Positions 1 through 8,187 of a DNA stretch of 64,000 nucleotides are shown here, piece by piece (position 1 is the stretch's first letter; the number at the start of each line of letters is the position of its first letter). The DNA is from Octadecabacter sp. B2R22 (lineage in GTDB: Bacteria > Pseudomonadota > Alphaproteobacteria > Rhodobacterales > Rhodobacteraceae): contig NZ_JAHKQJ010000010.1 of assembly GCF_018861045.1 (NCBI RefSeq), positions 620,001 through 684,000 on the forward strand, in the 5' to 3' direction. Below the pieces are notes generated by a model that saw nothing but the letters and a program-made list of their open reading frames with translations, did not search any database and was not told the origin of the DNA. The translations under genes were made by a program, and so were the position numbers.

Positions 1-26
1 CTGGATCACTTCCAAGACGGGTCTCA

Positions 27-45
27 CCCTCCCCCAAGGGGAGGG
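27..45. repeat. Perfect 8-bp hairpin near window start
   Basis: The arms CCCTCCCC and GGGGAGGG flank a 3-base loop. No T-run follows on either strand, so it is not a clear intrinsic terminator. It may end a gene lying left of the window. Confidence 0.4.
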
Positions 46-105
46 CACTTCGAACCATCCCCTCGGCTCGGGCGCAACCTAGCCTGAAACGCCGCATAAA
101 GTTCC

Positions 106-119
106 TTGACCCAAATCAA
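106..119. promoter_or_regulatory. FNR/FnrL-type box upstream of dksA-like gene
   Basis: TTGACCCAAATCAA fits the FNR-family pattern TTGAY-N4-ATCAA. Its centre lies about 60 bases before the start codon at 173. A site at -41.5 would put the transcription start near 154, which is plausible for class II activation. The same 14-mer recurs at 500-513. Confidence 0.65.
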
Positions 120-172
120 GGCACTCCTCCCGCCCTTGTTCCATCCTCCCTAAAAACCAAGGGAGACCGCCC

Positions 173-487
173 ATGAACATCGACACACAAAAACAAACTC
201 TGCTGGCGCGCCGCACGGAGATCACGCAGCATCTGGTTGAGGTTGAAGATCAGCTTGATGACACGCCGCCCGCCGATTGGGAGGACCGTGCGTCCGAGCG
301 GCAGGGGGATGAGGTTCTGGAGGCTTTGGGCAATACCGAGGCCGCCGAGATCAAACAGATCGATGCGGCGCTGGCGCGGATTGAGGCGGGGACATATGGC
401 ATTTGCGCCAAGTGTGGGGACCCGATCTCGGATGAACGGCTTACGCTGCTGCCCGCTGCTCCGCTGTGTAAGAACTGTATGGCCTGA
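173..487 (+). CDS. TraR/DksA family C4 zinc-finger protein
   Basis: A 104-residue protein of the DksA/TraR family, whose members bind the RNA polymerase secondary channel and modulate transcription initiation, often with ppGpp. The N-terminal two thirds is acidic and helical, consistent with a coiled coil. The C-terminal third carries a complete C4 zinc finger (Cys78, Cys81, Cys99, Cys102; CAKCGD and CKNC). It is shorter than housekeeping DksA (about 150 residues), so it is probably an accessory paralogue. The ATG follows an AAGGGAGA ribosome site. The FNR-type box at 106-119 suggests induction at low oxygen. Family assignment is firm; the regulon is unknown. Confidence 0.85.
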   Translation: MNIDTQKQTLLARRTEITQHLVEVEDQLDDTPPADWEDRASERQGDEVLEALGNTEAAEIKQIDAALARIEAGTYGICAKCGDPISDERLTLLPAAPLCKNCMA

Positions 488-499
488 ACGCGCTTTGGT

Positions 500-513
500 T
501 TGACCCAAATCAA
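500..513. promoter_or_regulatory. Second FNR/FnrL-type box, identical 14-mer
   Basis: TTGACCCAAATCAA is repeated exactly from 106-119 and lies between the dksA-like stop (487) and the small membrane gene at 571. Its centre is 64 bases before that ATG, nearly the geometry of the first box. Confidence 0.65.
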
Positions 514-570
514 CGCGACGGCGTTCGACTCATGCCAGTTTGCGCGCATTAACACTTTCCGGAGGCCCCA

Positions 571-756
571 ATGGCACGACTCGCAGGCATTCTTTTCTTC
601 GTTATCGGCACTACACTTGCCGGCACATTCATGATCGCAGCGCTGGTCATGGGCTACGACACCGCGCAGCCTATCGTTATCGCAGTGACCCTTGGGTTCC
701 TCGTGTCCATTCCGGCGTCGTGGTTCATCGCCAAGGCCATCGTGGAACAAGGGTGA
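571..756 (+). CDS. Small two-helix membrane protein A
   Basis: A 61-residue, almost wholly hydrophobic protein with two predicted membrane helices (about 4-27 and 33-56) and no recognised enzymatic motif. A good ribosome site (GGAGG, 7 bases before ATG) precedes it, as does the FNR-type box at 500-513. It aligns without gaps to the next gene: TLAGTF occupies residues 15-20 of both, Pro48 is shared, and both have Trp-Phe-Ile at 51-53. Its stop overlaps the next start (GTGA). Function is unknown. The promoter suggests a low-oxygen role, and pairing suggests a heteromeric membrane unit. Confidence 0.75.
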   Translation: MARLAGILFFVIGTTLAGTFMIAALVMGYDTAQPIVIAVTLGFLVSIPASWFIAKAIVEQG

Positions 757-932
757 ACCCCGTTGCTTTGGCGCTGTTCGGCGTCATTGCGTCTACGCTT
801 GCTGGCACCTTCGTGGTCGTCGCCCTTGTGAGCGGCGTTTCTGGCCTTTGGCCGCTTTTGGGGGTTGCGGCGCTCGGGGCGGTGTTGGCGCTGCCCGCCG
901 TCTGGTTCATCAGCCGCGCGATGGGGCGTTAG
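753..932 (+). CDS. Small two-helix membrane protein B, paralogue of A
   Basis: This 59-residue gene begins with GTG at 753, inside the stop region of its neighbour (GTGA), so translation is probably coupled. It is hydrophobic throughout with two helices. It shares an ungapped frame with protein A: TLAGTF at 15-20, Pro48, and WFI at 51-53, with a short charged tail. This looks like a tandem duplication that diverged while keeping fold and length. No function is recognised. No other start in the frame gives the alignment with A, which is why GTG is chosen. Confidence 0.65.
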   Translation: MNPVALALFGVIASTLAGTFVVVALVSGVSGLWPLLGVAALGAVLALPAVWFISRAMGR

Positions 933-1013
933 GCTAAATGATTTCTTGTGAGAGCGACGGAACGTCCATGCTCGCACGTATCACCCTTAGAAACCCATTC
1001 TAAGGACTGTGAC

Positions 1014-1094
1014 ATGGCCTACCTTCCACATATCTTCTTGTTCTGCGTCGGTGGCGCGAGCTTGTTGGTATTTCTCACGTCTTCAATGAACTAG
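1014..1094 (+). CDS. Possible 26-residue membrane peptide
   Basis: An ATG with an AAGGA ribosome site 7 bases upstream opens a 26-codon frame with one hydrophobic stretch (roughly residues 6-22). It ends at a TAG that overlaps the stop of the convergent esterase gene. The composition suits a single-helix membrane peptide, but a frame this short can arise by chance. No homologue is recognised. Confidence 0.25.
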   Translation: MAYLPHIFLFCVGGASLLVFLTSSMN

Positions 1095-1819
1095 ACGCAG
1101 AATGCCCGAACAGCGGCCTCGAACTCGCGCGGTTTTTGGGCGTGCAGCCAGTGCCCTGCGTCGCGCAGTTTGGCGAAATGGGCGTTCGGGAACAGGTTTT
1201 TGATGGCGGGGCGGTGTTCAGGCTGGACGTAGTCGCTGTCAGCCCCGGACAGGAAGAGGGCCGGACCGTCATAGGTGCCGCTTACGTCTGGAATACTCAG
1301 GATCTTGGGCATCTCGGCCTCAAGAGTGTCCAAGTTCAACAGCCAGCGTTTTTCTTTGACATCAAGGGATTGCAACAGGAAATCCCGCACCTCTGGGTCT
1401 AGGTTTTTGCCAGCGTCAGAGCGGCGTTCAATCGCGTTCAGGTCCACGCCGCGCATCGCGTTGATGTGTTGGGTTTGGGTGTGTGTGTAGGTCACGGGCG
1501 CGATATCGGCTACGATCAGGCGTTTCACCAGTTCTGGGTGGCGCAGTGCCAAGACCATCGCCGCCTTGCCGCCCATGGAATGGCCTACGACATAGGTTGG
1601 TCCGTCCAACAGTTCAGCCAGATCATCTGCCATATCGAAATAGCTGTGGGTGTCGAACCGTGGGCTGGACCCGTGGTTGCGCATGTCCGGGCAGACCACA
1701 AAGTATTGATCCGACAGTCTTTTGGCGATCACGTTCCAGTTGCGGCCAGAGCCAAAAAGCCCATGAGCAATGAGAAGTTTCGGCGCCGCAGGGTCACCAT
1801 GAGTGAGGATATTCAGCAT
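1091..1819 (-). CDS. Alpha/beta hydrolase, YbfF-type esterase
   Basis: A 242-residue alpha/beta-hydrolase. The N-terminal HGLFGSGRNW holds the oxyanion segment, GHSMGG carries the nucleophile Ser81, and AGHWLH near the C-terminus supplies the catalytic His. A GADSDY stretch probably includes the acid. Length and the HGLFGS signature match the YbfF esterase group, which hydrolyses short acyl esters including acyl-CoA-like substrates in vitro. It is cytoplasmic, with no signal peptide. The gene ends by overlapping a tiny convergent frame. The physiological substrate cannot be read from sequence. Confidence 0.85.
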   Translation of the reverse strand: MLNILTHGDPAAPKLLIAHGLFGSGRNWNVIAKRLSDQYFVVCPDMRNHGSSPRFDTHSYFDMADDLAELLDGPTYVVGHSMGGKAAMVLALRHPELVKRLIVADIAPVTYTHTQTQHINAMRGVDLNAIERRSDAGKNLDPEVRDFLLQSLDVKEKRWLLNLDTLEAEMPKILSIPDVSGTYDGPALFLSGADSDYVQPEHRPAIKNLFPNAHFAKLRDAGHWLHAQKPREFEAAVRAFCV

Positions 1820-1884
1820 CGTTTTTGACTAGACCACCTAAAGGAGAATTGAAAGGCAGATCGGCTCGCGCTACTACATGTAGT

Positions 1885-2256
1885 ATGACGAGTGCCCTGA
1901 TACATAGACAAAGCGATGAGATTCGAAATCTGATCGAGGAACGCCTGAAGGTTAAGGGGCGCACGCTGGAAAAGGCATTGGCTAAGGCAGGGCGGTTGTT
2001 GCCGAAATGGGCGCAGCGAGAAGGCAGCTATCTGGTCCATGCGGAACACTATCTGGGCCACCCAAAGCTGCGTCTGATGATTGATGAGGCGAAGGTTGCC
2101 AAAGCCCATAAGACATTAGTGGCGCATTTGAAATCGATCGACCCCAAGGAACGCCGCAAAACGCGGCTTCTTCAATTGATTGGCGCAGTGAGCTTTAATC
2201 TGATTGTCGTGCTCGGCGCGTTCATTTTTTATATGTGGTATCGTGGTTACCTTTGA
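1885..2256 (+). CDS. Conserved hypothetical protein with C-terminal membrane anchor
   Basis: A 123-residue protein rich in charged helix (residues 1-95) ending in one predicted membrane helix (about 97-118), so it is probably tail-anchored with a cytosolic domain. The ATG at 1885 is chosen because upstream residues look non-native. In-frame TTG codons at 1825 and 1849 are alternatives; an AAAGGAG sits too close to the latter. Its 3' end overlaps the convergent DUF817 gene by 35 bases. No function is recognised. Confidence 0.6.
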   Translation: MTSALIHRQSDEIRNLIEERLKVKGRTLEKALAKAGRLLPKWAQREGSYLVHAEHYLGHPKLRLMIDEAKVAKAHKTLVAHLKSIDPKERRKTRLLQLIGAVSFNLIVVLGAFIFYMWYRGYL

Positions 2257-3070
2257 TGTCCAGCGGCGCGCGGATGACCAATGTCACCGTCACGAAGGCC
2301 ACGTAGATCAGTAGATACCAGCTTCCCATTTTTGAAATCGGCGTCCAGTCGAACTCGGCCCCGCCCGCGTAGACCCATGTGCCCGTCAGGGTGCCGATGT
2401 TTTCCGCGATCCAAAGCGCGAAGCTGGCGCAAAGTGCCGCCAACGGCAGGCGCACGGACAATCTGCGCCCCACGGTAAATCGAACCTGCGTGCGCCAGAA
2501 CAAGACCAGTGTGGCTGCGAAAAGCACCAATCGGATATCGTACCAGTAATGGTGCAGAAAGAAGTTCACATAGATCGCCACGGCCAGTGCAACGGTGCTC
2601 CAGTAGGGCGGGTAGGGGGTGAAGCGCAGATCAAACAGCCGGATCACCCGCGCGATATAACTGCCCACAGAGGCATACATGAACCCGCTGAACAGTGGAA
2701 CATTGAAGACCATGAAAATAGCGTGCTCAGGGTAGCCCCAAGACCCCGCGTTGACCTTGAACCATTCCATGCAAGTACCGGTGAGGTGAAACAGCAAGAT
2801 GACCTTAGCCTCGTCCCATGTTTCCAACTTAAACAACAGCATGGCGACCTGCGTTAACACGGCGATCGCAAACAGGGCGTCATAGCGGGCCACGGGCCAC
2901 GCATCGTTCCAGATGGCATTTGTGAAAATCACGGAACCGAGGATCAGAACTGCAAACAAGGCTGCCCAAATGTGTTTGAGGATAAACAGCACCACGCCTG
3001 ACAGCGGCGCGGGCAAGGCGCGGCGCACCAAGGGGGCAAAGGATGTCTCGAAACTCGGCGTGCTGGTCAT
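2222..3070 (-). CDS. DUF817 family integral membrane protein
   Basis: A 282-residue polytopic membrane protein, with about eight hydrophobic segments, matching the DUF817 (YoaT-like) family. Conserved-looking features include KLETWDEAK, TCMEWFKVN-GSWGYPE and a late WIAENIGTLTGTW. The start at 3070 (MTSTPS) is chosen over an upstream in-frame codon at 3169, because the extra 33 residues would run into the terminator region. No biochemical role is established for the family. The 35-base convergent overlap with the preceding gene is notable. Confidence 0.85.
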   Translation of the reverse strand: MTSTPSFETSFAPLVRRALPAPLSGVVLFILKHIWAALFAVLILGSVIFTNAIWNDAWPVARYDALFAIAVLTQVAMLLFKLETWDEAKVILLFHLTGTCMEWFKVNAGSWGYPEHAIFMVFNVPLFSGFMYASVGSYIARVIRLFDLRFTPYPPYWSTVALAVAIYVNFFLHHYWYDIRLVLFAATLVLFWRTQVRFTVGRRLSVRLPLAALCASFALWIAENIGTLTGTWVYAGGAEFDWTPISKMGSWYLLIYVAFVTVTLVIRAPLDIKGNHDTTYKK

Positions 3071-3136
3071 AGGGCTAAATGCGCCAAATGGGGCGGCAAA
3101 GTCCACTGCAGGTTTGCGCAGCTCTCGTGCAAATGC

Positions 3137-3163
3137 AAAAGGGCGCACCTGATGGCGCGCCCC
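3137..3163 (-). terminator. Intrinsic terminator of glyA
   Basis: Read on the minus strand, arms GGGCGC and GCGCCC enclose a 10-base loop followed by UUUU. It lies just after the glyA stop at 3185. Confidence 0.7.
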
Positions 3164-3184
3164 TCGCAATTGGTTCGATCTGTC

Positions 3185-4480
3185 TTACAGGTTTGGATAC
3201 ATCGGGAACTTGTCACAGAAGGCTTCGATTTCGCCGCGCACCTTGGCTTCGACTTCGTCGTTGCCGTCTGGGCCATTGGCCGCAAGGCCATCGACGACCT
3301 CAACGATCCAATCCGCGATCTGGCGGAAGTCATCCTCTTTGAAGCCACGTGTCGTGCCTGCTGGCGTCCCAAGGCGGATACCAGATGTCACAGTCGGCTT
3401 TTCTGGGTCAAACGGGATGCCGTTTTTGTTGGTGGTGATATGTGCGCGGCCAAGGGCTGCGTCGGTGATGTTGCCTGTTACGCCTTTGGGGCGCAGATCA
3501 ACCAGCATCACGTGCGTATCAGTCCCGCCCGTTACGATGTCCAGGCCGCCTTTGATCAACTGATCGGCCAGCGCATCCGCATTGGCGCGAACCTGACGCA
3601 TGTATGTTTTGAACTCGGGACGCAGAGCCTCGCCAAAGGCCACAGCCTTACCAGCGATCACATGCATCAGCGGACCACCCTGAATACCCGGGAAGATGGC
3701 CGAGTTGACCTTCTTGGCGATGGCTTCGTCGTTGGTCAGGATCATGCCGCCACGTGGGCCGCGCAACGTCTTGTGTGTTGTCGTTGTCGCAACATGGGCA
3801 TGTGGGAACGGTGAAGGGTGTTCACCCGCAGCAACCAGACCCGCAAAGTGGGCCATGTCAACGTGCAGATATGCACCAACGCTGTCCGCGATTTCGCGCA
3901 TTTTCGCAAAATCGATCTGGCGCGGAATGGCGGACCCGCCTGCGATGATCATTTTTGGCTTATGTTCGGTCGCCAGTGCCTGCACTTCGTCGTAATCAAG
4001 CAGGTTGTCCTGACGGCGCACGCCGTATTGAACCGCGTTGAACCACTTACCTGATTGGTTTGGCGGGGCACCGTGTGTCAGGTGACCACCGGACGCAAGG
4101 TTCATGCCCAAGATCGTATCACCGGGCTGCAACAGCGCCTGAAACACACCTTGGTTGGCCTGAGAGCCGGAATTTGGCTGCACGTTGGCAAAGCCGCAAT
4201 CAAACAGCTGTTTTGCGCGATCAATGGCCAGGTTTTCTGCAACATCAACGTGTTGGCACCCGCCGTAGTAGCGGCGACCTGGGTAGCCTTCGGCGTATTT
4301 GTTTGTCATGACGCTGCCTTGCGCTTCCATGACGGCGGCGCTGACAATGTTTTCGGACGCGATCAGTTCGATCTCTTTGCGTTGGCGACCCAATTCAGCA
4401 TCAATCGCGGCAGCAATTTCAGGGTCACGCGTGGACAGGCTTTCGGTGAAGAAACCTGTGTCTTTGGTTGCATCAGTCAT
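3185..4480 (-). CDS. glyA: Serine hydroxymethyltransferase
   Basis: This 431-residue cytosolic PLP enzyme interconverts serine and tetrahydrofolate with glycine and 5,10-methylene-THF, the main one-carbon source. The PLP lysine is Lys237 in [14 protein letters not shown]; the N-terminal ELIASEN and the [10 protein letters not shown] segment are diagnostic. Length matches the family. The ATG at 4480 follows AGGAAGACCC; a longer in-frame extension to 4627 lacks SHMT homology and is rejected. It is monocistronic, with its own terminator, and divergent from nadK across a 173-base promoter region. Confidence 0.97.
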   Translation of the reverse strand: MTDATKDTGFFTESLSTRDPEIAAAIDAELGRQRKEIELIASENIVSAAVMEAQGSVMTNKYAEGYPGRRYYGGCQHVDVAENLAIDRAKQLFDCGFANVQPNSGSQANQGVFQALLQPGDTILGMNLASGGHLTHGAPPNQSGKWFNAVQYGVRRQDNLLDYDEVQALATEHKPKMIIAGGSAIPRQIDFAKMREIADSVGAYLHVDMAHFAGLVAAGEHPSPFPHAHVATTTTHKTLRGPRGGMILTNDEAIAKKVNSAIFPGIQGGPLMHVIAGKAVAFGEALRPEFKTYMRQVRANADALADQLIKGGLDIVTGGTDTHVMLVDLRPKGVTGNITDAALGRAHITTNKNGIPFDPEKPTVTSGIRLGTPAGTTRGFKEDDFRQIADWIVEVVDGLAANGPDGNDEVEAKVRGEIEAFCDKFPMYPNL

Positions 4481-4653
4481 GGGTCTTCCTTTGGTCGCAG
4501 ACGTTAGGCGATACATAGGCCTTCGTTTGCTGCTCATAAAGCCCAAAAGCGTCATGTTCTTTATGTGCTGCGGCTCATCGGGGGCGTGACGCGTTCTGCT
4601 TGCCTTTTGTTGGGGCGCAGGGGACATTGGGGTGATTGAATAGAGGATGCGCT

Positions 4654-5421
4654 ATGGCCGCCGAAACCAAGCTAGCTTTTGTGGCCAGTGATGCGCCAAT
4701 TGCACAAGATGCCAAGACAGCGCTGGTGGCGCAATATGGCGGCGTAGACGTTGATGATGCCGATATTATCGTGGCCTTGGGCGGTGACGGTTTCATGTTG
4801 CAAACGTTGCATGGCACGCAGCACTTGCCCGCACCTGTCTACGGGATGAACCGTGGCACGGTCGGCTTCTTGATGAACGAGTACTCCGAGGACGGATTGC
4901 GGGATCGTTTGGCCGCCGCCGAAGAGGAAACCATCAACCCGCTGCATATGTTGGCGACCTGCGTAGATGGGACCGAACACAAAGCGCTGGCCATCAACGA
5001 GGTGTCTTTGCTGCGTGCGGGGCCACAAGCGGCCAAGCTCCGTATCCATGTTGATGGCCGTTTGCGGATGGAAGAACTCGTCTGTGATGGTGCGTTGCTG
5101 TCAACGCCTGCGGGCTCCACCGCCTATAACTATTCCGCCCATGGGCCGATCGTGCCGATTGGGTCTGAGGTTTTGGCGCTGACAGCTGTGGCCCCGTTTC
5201 GGCCCCGTCGCTGGCGCGGTGCGCTGCTGCCCAAAGCCGCGCGGGTGACGTTTGAAGTCACCAACCCCGAAAAGCGCCCCGTGCATGCGGATGCGGATGG
5301 GGTGTCGGTCAAGAACGTGGCCTCGGTTGATGTCTGGTCTGCTCCCGAAATCGAACACCGCATCCTCTTTGACCCCGGTCATGGCCTCGAAGAGCGACTG
5401 ATCCGCGAACAGTTCGCCTAA
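4654..5421 (+). CDS. nadK: NAD kinase
   Basis: A 255-residue ATP-NAD kinase that phosphorylates NAD to NADP. The GGDG catalytic/ATP motif is at residues 43-46. NEYSEDG, the NEVSLLR block and STPAGSTAYN (NAD-binding) follow in family order. It is on the short side, as in other alphaproteobacteria. The ATG at 4654 is preceded by AGAGGA. The stop codon overlaps the convergent stop of the next gene in a 4-base CTAA. Confidence 0.95.
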   Translation: MAAETKLAFVASDAPIAQDAKTALVAQYGGVDVDDADIIVALGGDGFMLQTLHGTQHLPAPVYGMNRGTVGFLMNEYSEDGLRDRLAAAEEETINPLHMLATCVDGTEHKALAINEVSLLRAGPQAAKLRIHVDGRLRMEELVCDGALLSTPAGSTAYNYSAHGPIVPIGSEVLALTAVAPFRPRRWRGALLPKAARVTFEVTNPEKRPVHADADGVSVKNVASVDVWSAPEIEHRILFDPGHGLEERLIREQFA

Positions 5422-6095
5422 GCGCGGCGCAGATCGTCCGGCCCCAGTGACGCTGCATGATTTGGGCTGCCCACCCGCAACTGAAGCCGAAACGCGCCTG
5501 TTTCATCTCGTTCTAAGAAATCGAGCACGCTGTTAAACTCCGCCACCTGATCCGCCACCGCTTGGTTGTGCGGTGCGAAGTCCTGATCGGCCACCACGGC
5601 AGGCGTTTCGGACTGATAGATCACGATCGTGGTTGTTTCCCCCGCCTCCAGTAGCGGCGCATTGGGGGAGGGATCAAGAAGCACCCCATCCAGATGGTTT
5701 CCGCCCAAGGCAGGGCGGCCAGAATGGTTGGTGTAGATCAGCGACAGTTCCGTGTGCAAGGGCCCCAGCGGCTGGCGTCCCGCATTGGAAAGATCGGCAA
5801 GGATTGTGACCTCGCCCAGCCTGTCCCGTTCGATGCGAAGGGCAGGGGCCACGCGCAGCCCGTCAATCGTTGCGGCTGGGTTGTAAAGCCCACTGCGAAA
5901 CTGTTTGGGCCTGTCGCGCCCCACCGACGGGCGGCGCGGTCTGAGCTTGTCATAGGCTATAGCAACAACGACCACCGCAGCGCAGGCAAGGAGGACGTAA
6001 CTCATCCCATTCTCCATCTTGGATACGGACAGGCCGATGGCAAACAGGACGCCGAACCCAACAAAGAACCGCCACCGTTTGGTACTATTTTGCAT
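5418..6095 (-). CDS. Membrane-anchored hypothetical protein
   Basis: A 225-residue protein with two N-terminal hydrophobic helices (about 9-25 and 31-48), a basic linker (KLRPRRP), and a soluble C-terminal region of about 170 residues that looks beta-rich. No catalytic motif or family is recognised. Its start lies inside the last codons of prpE (11-base overlap), implying co-transcription with propionyl-CoA synthetase. That may be simple packing rather than shared function. Confidence 0.7.
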   Translation of the reverse strand: MQNSTKRWRFFVGFGVLFAIGLSVSKMENGMSYVLLACAAVVVVAIAYDKLRPRRPSVGRDRPKQFRSGLYNPAATIDGLRVAPALRIERDRLGEVTILADLSNAGRQPLGPLHTELSLIYTNHSGRPALGGNHLDGVLLDPSPNAPLLEAGETTTIVIYQSETPAVVADQDFAPHNQAVADQVAEFNSVLDFLERDETGAFRLQLRVGSPNHAASLGPDDLRRA

Positions 6096-7974
6096 AACCC
6101 ATCGGGATCAGCGCCTCTTTAATCTCGTCCAGAATGGCAGGATCATCGATTGTGGCTGGCATCTTGTACTCTGCGCTGTCGGCGATTTTCACCATGATCC
6201 CACGCAGGATTTTGCCTGACCGCGTTTTGGGCAAACGATCAACGACCGTACACAGTTTGAACGCCGCCACAGGGCCAATCTTTTCGCGAACGAGCTTAAC
6301 ACAGCCTTTGATGACATCCTCATGGCTGGTTGTCGTGCCGTTGTTGAGGCAGACAAACCCCATGGGCAATTGCCCCTTGAGTTGATCCGTCACGCCGATC
6401 ACAGCGCATTCGGCAACGTCAGGGTGCGCGGCGAGGACTTCTTCCATGGCGCCGGTGCTCAACCGGTGGCCTGCGACGTTAATCACGTCATCGGTACGTG
6501 CCATGATGTAAAGATAACCGTCATCATCGATCATGCCCGCATCGCCGGTCTCATAATAGCCAGGGAAAGTGTTCAGATAGCTTGATCTGTACCGATCTTC
6601 GGCGTTCCACAACGTCGGCAGCGTACCCGGAGGCAGTGGCAGTTTGATCGCAATCGCGCCCAGCTCACCTGCGGGCATCTTGTGACCTTCATCGTCCAGA
6701 ATATCGATCTCGAAACCAGGCAGTGGCACAGACGGGCTGCCAAGTTTGACGTCCATCAGCTCGATGCCGACAGGGTTACAGACACCGGGGTAGCCCAGTT
6801 CTGTTTGCCACCAGTGGTCGATGATCGGCTTTTTCAAATGATCCTGCGCCCAGATGATCGTGTCAGGGTCAGCGCGCTCACCGGCCAAGAATACCTGCCC
6901 AAGGCAGCTGAGGTCATATTTTTTAACGAACTCACCAGTCGGGTCTTCACGTTTTACCGCGCGGAAGGCCGTTGGGGCGGTGAAGAAGCTTTTGACGTTG
7001 TGCTCTTCGATGACGCGCCAGAATGTGCCGGCGTCGGGCGTGCCGACGGGCTTGCCTTCAAAAACAATCGTCGTGTTGCCGTGGATCAAAGGCCCGTAGC
7101 AGATATAGCTGTGGCCCACGACCCAACCAACATCGGACGCGGCCCACCACACGTCACCGGGTTCGACGTTGTAGATGTTTTTCATGGTCCAATTCAGCGC
7201 GACCAGATGGCCCGCTGTGTGGCGCACAACGCCCTTTGGCGCGCCAGTGGTGCCAGATGTGTAAAGGATATAGGCAGGGTGGTTGCCTTCGACCGGAACA
7301 CATTCCGCAGGCTCAACCCCGTATTGGAAACCGTGCCAGTTAAAGTCACGCCCTTCGATCAGTTCCGCGACTTCTTGTTCGCGCTGCAAGATAACGCAGA
7401 AGTCTGGCTTATGGGTCGCCAGCTCGATAGCGCCGTCCAGCAGTGGCTTGTAGTGCACCACGCGGCCCGGCTCCAAGCCGCAAGACGCGGCGATGATTGC
7501 TTTTGGTGTGGCGTCATCAATCCGCACGGCCAATTCGTTGGCTGCAAATCCACCAAACACGACTGAGTGCACAGCACCGAGACGCGCACAGGCCAACATG
7601 GCCTCAAGCGCTTCCGGAACCATCGGCATATAGATGATAACGCGGTCACCCTTTTCGACACCCTTGGCGCGCAACGCCCCCGCAAGGTTTGCAACGCGAT
7701 TGCGCAGCTCAACGTATGAGATTTCCCGTTTGGTGTGGGTGATCGGGCTGTCAAAGATAATGGCCGTCTGCTCTCCCCGACCGTTTTCAACGTGACGGTC
7801 CACGGCGTTGTAGCAGCCGTTCACTTTGGCATCGGCATACCATTCATAAAGGGGGGCATCGGCATCGAACAAAGCCTTGCTCGGGGGCTTAACCCAGTCA
7901 ATTGCCTCAGCGGCATTCATCCAAAATGCTTCCGGATCATCCTGCCAGTTTTTGTAAACTTCTTCGTATGACAT
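6085..7974 (-). CDS. prpE: Propionyl-CoA synthetase (AMP-forming)
   Basis: A 629-residue ANL-superfamily ligase activating propionate to propionyl-CoA with ATP. The P-loop-like YTSGTTGAPKGVVRH and the C-terminal PKTRSGKILRG, with the acetylatable catalytic lysine, are intact. The N-terminal SYEEVYKNWQDDPEAFW and overall length fit PrpE rather than the longer acetyl-CoA synthetases. The ATG at 7974 follows GGGAGGC. TTTGCAAA-type repeats upstream (8084-8155) suggest control by a short-chain fatty acyl-CoA regulator. Propionyl-CoA would feed the methylmalonyl-CoA route, which is not in this window. Confidence 0.93.
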   Translation of the reverse strand: MSYEEVYKNWQDDPEAFWMNAAEAIDWVKPPSKALFDADAPLYEWYADAKVNGCYNAVDRHVENGRGEQTAIIFDSPITHTKREISYVELRNRVANLAGALRAKGVEKGDRVIIYMPMVPEALEAMLACARLGAVHSVVFGGFAANELAVRIDDATPKAIIAASCGLEPGRVVHYKPLLDGAIELATHKPDFCVILQREQEVAELIEGRDFNWHGFQYGVEPAECVPVEGNHPAYILYTSGTTGAPKGVVRHTAGHLVALNWTMKNIYNVEPGDVWWAASDVGWVVGHSYICYGPLIHGNTTIVFEGKPVGTPDAGTFWRVIEEHNVKSFFTAPTAFRAVKREDPTGEFVKKYDLSCLGQVFLAGERADPDTIIWAQDHLKKPIIDHWWQTELGYPGVCNPVGIELMDVKLGSPSVPLPGFEIDILDDEGHKMPAGELGAIAIKLPLPPGTLPTLWNAEDRYRSSYLNTFPGYYETGDAGMIDDDGYLYIMARTDDVINVAGHRLSTGAMEEVLAAHPDVAECAVIGVTDQLKGQLPMGFVCLNNGTTTSHEDVIKGCVKLVREKIGPVAAFKLCTVVDRLPKTRSGKILRGIMVKIADSAEYKMPATIDDPAILDEIKEALIPMGYAK

Positions 7975-8083
7975 AGTGTGCCTCCCCTTGCTTTGCATAG
8001 GGATAGGCTGCTGGGGGGGCTTGGGGCAAGCCTGTTAGCGCCGCGAGTGAGGGCGGGTTAGCAAAATGTCGCAGCTAGGTGCC

Positions 8084-8098
8084 GCAAAGTTTGCAAAG
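8084..8098. promoter_or_regulatory. Candidate ScfR/RamB-type operator 1
   Basis: GCAAAGTTTGCAAAG contains an exact TTTGCAAA (8090-8097). RamB and PccR (ScfR family) recognise TTTGCAAA-based elements at genes of short-chain acyl-CoA metabolism. The site lies about 115 bases upstream of prpE. The spacing of the half sites differs from the published PccR arrangement as I recall it. Confidence 0.45.
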
Positions 8099-8138
8099 TC
8101 ATTTATTTGACGGGATGTTGCTAAGCTGCGCGTGACAG

Positions 8139-8155
8139 CTTGCAAAGTTGCGAAG
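8139..8155. promoter_or_regulatory. Candidate ScfR/RamB-type operator 2
   Basis: CTTGCAAAGTTGCGAAG is an imperfect tandem of the same element, 50 bases from the first copy. It sits between prpE and the divergent-facing lipoprotein stop. Confidence 0.35.
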
Positions 8156-8187
8156 TTTTTTGGCCGCCGTAGCGACTCGGTTCGCGC

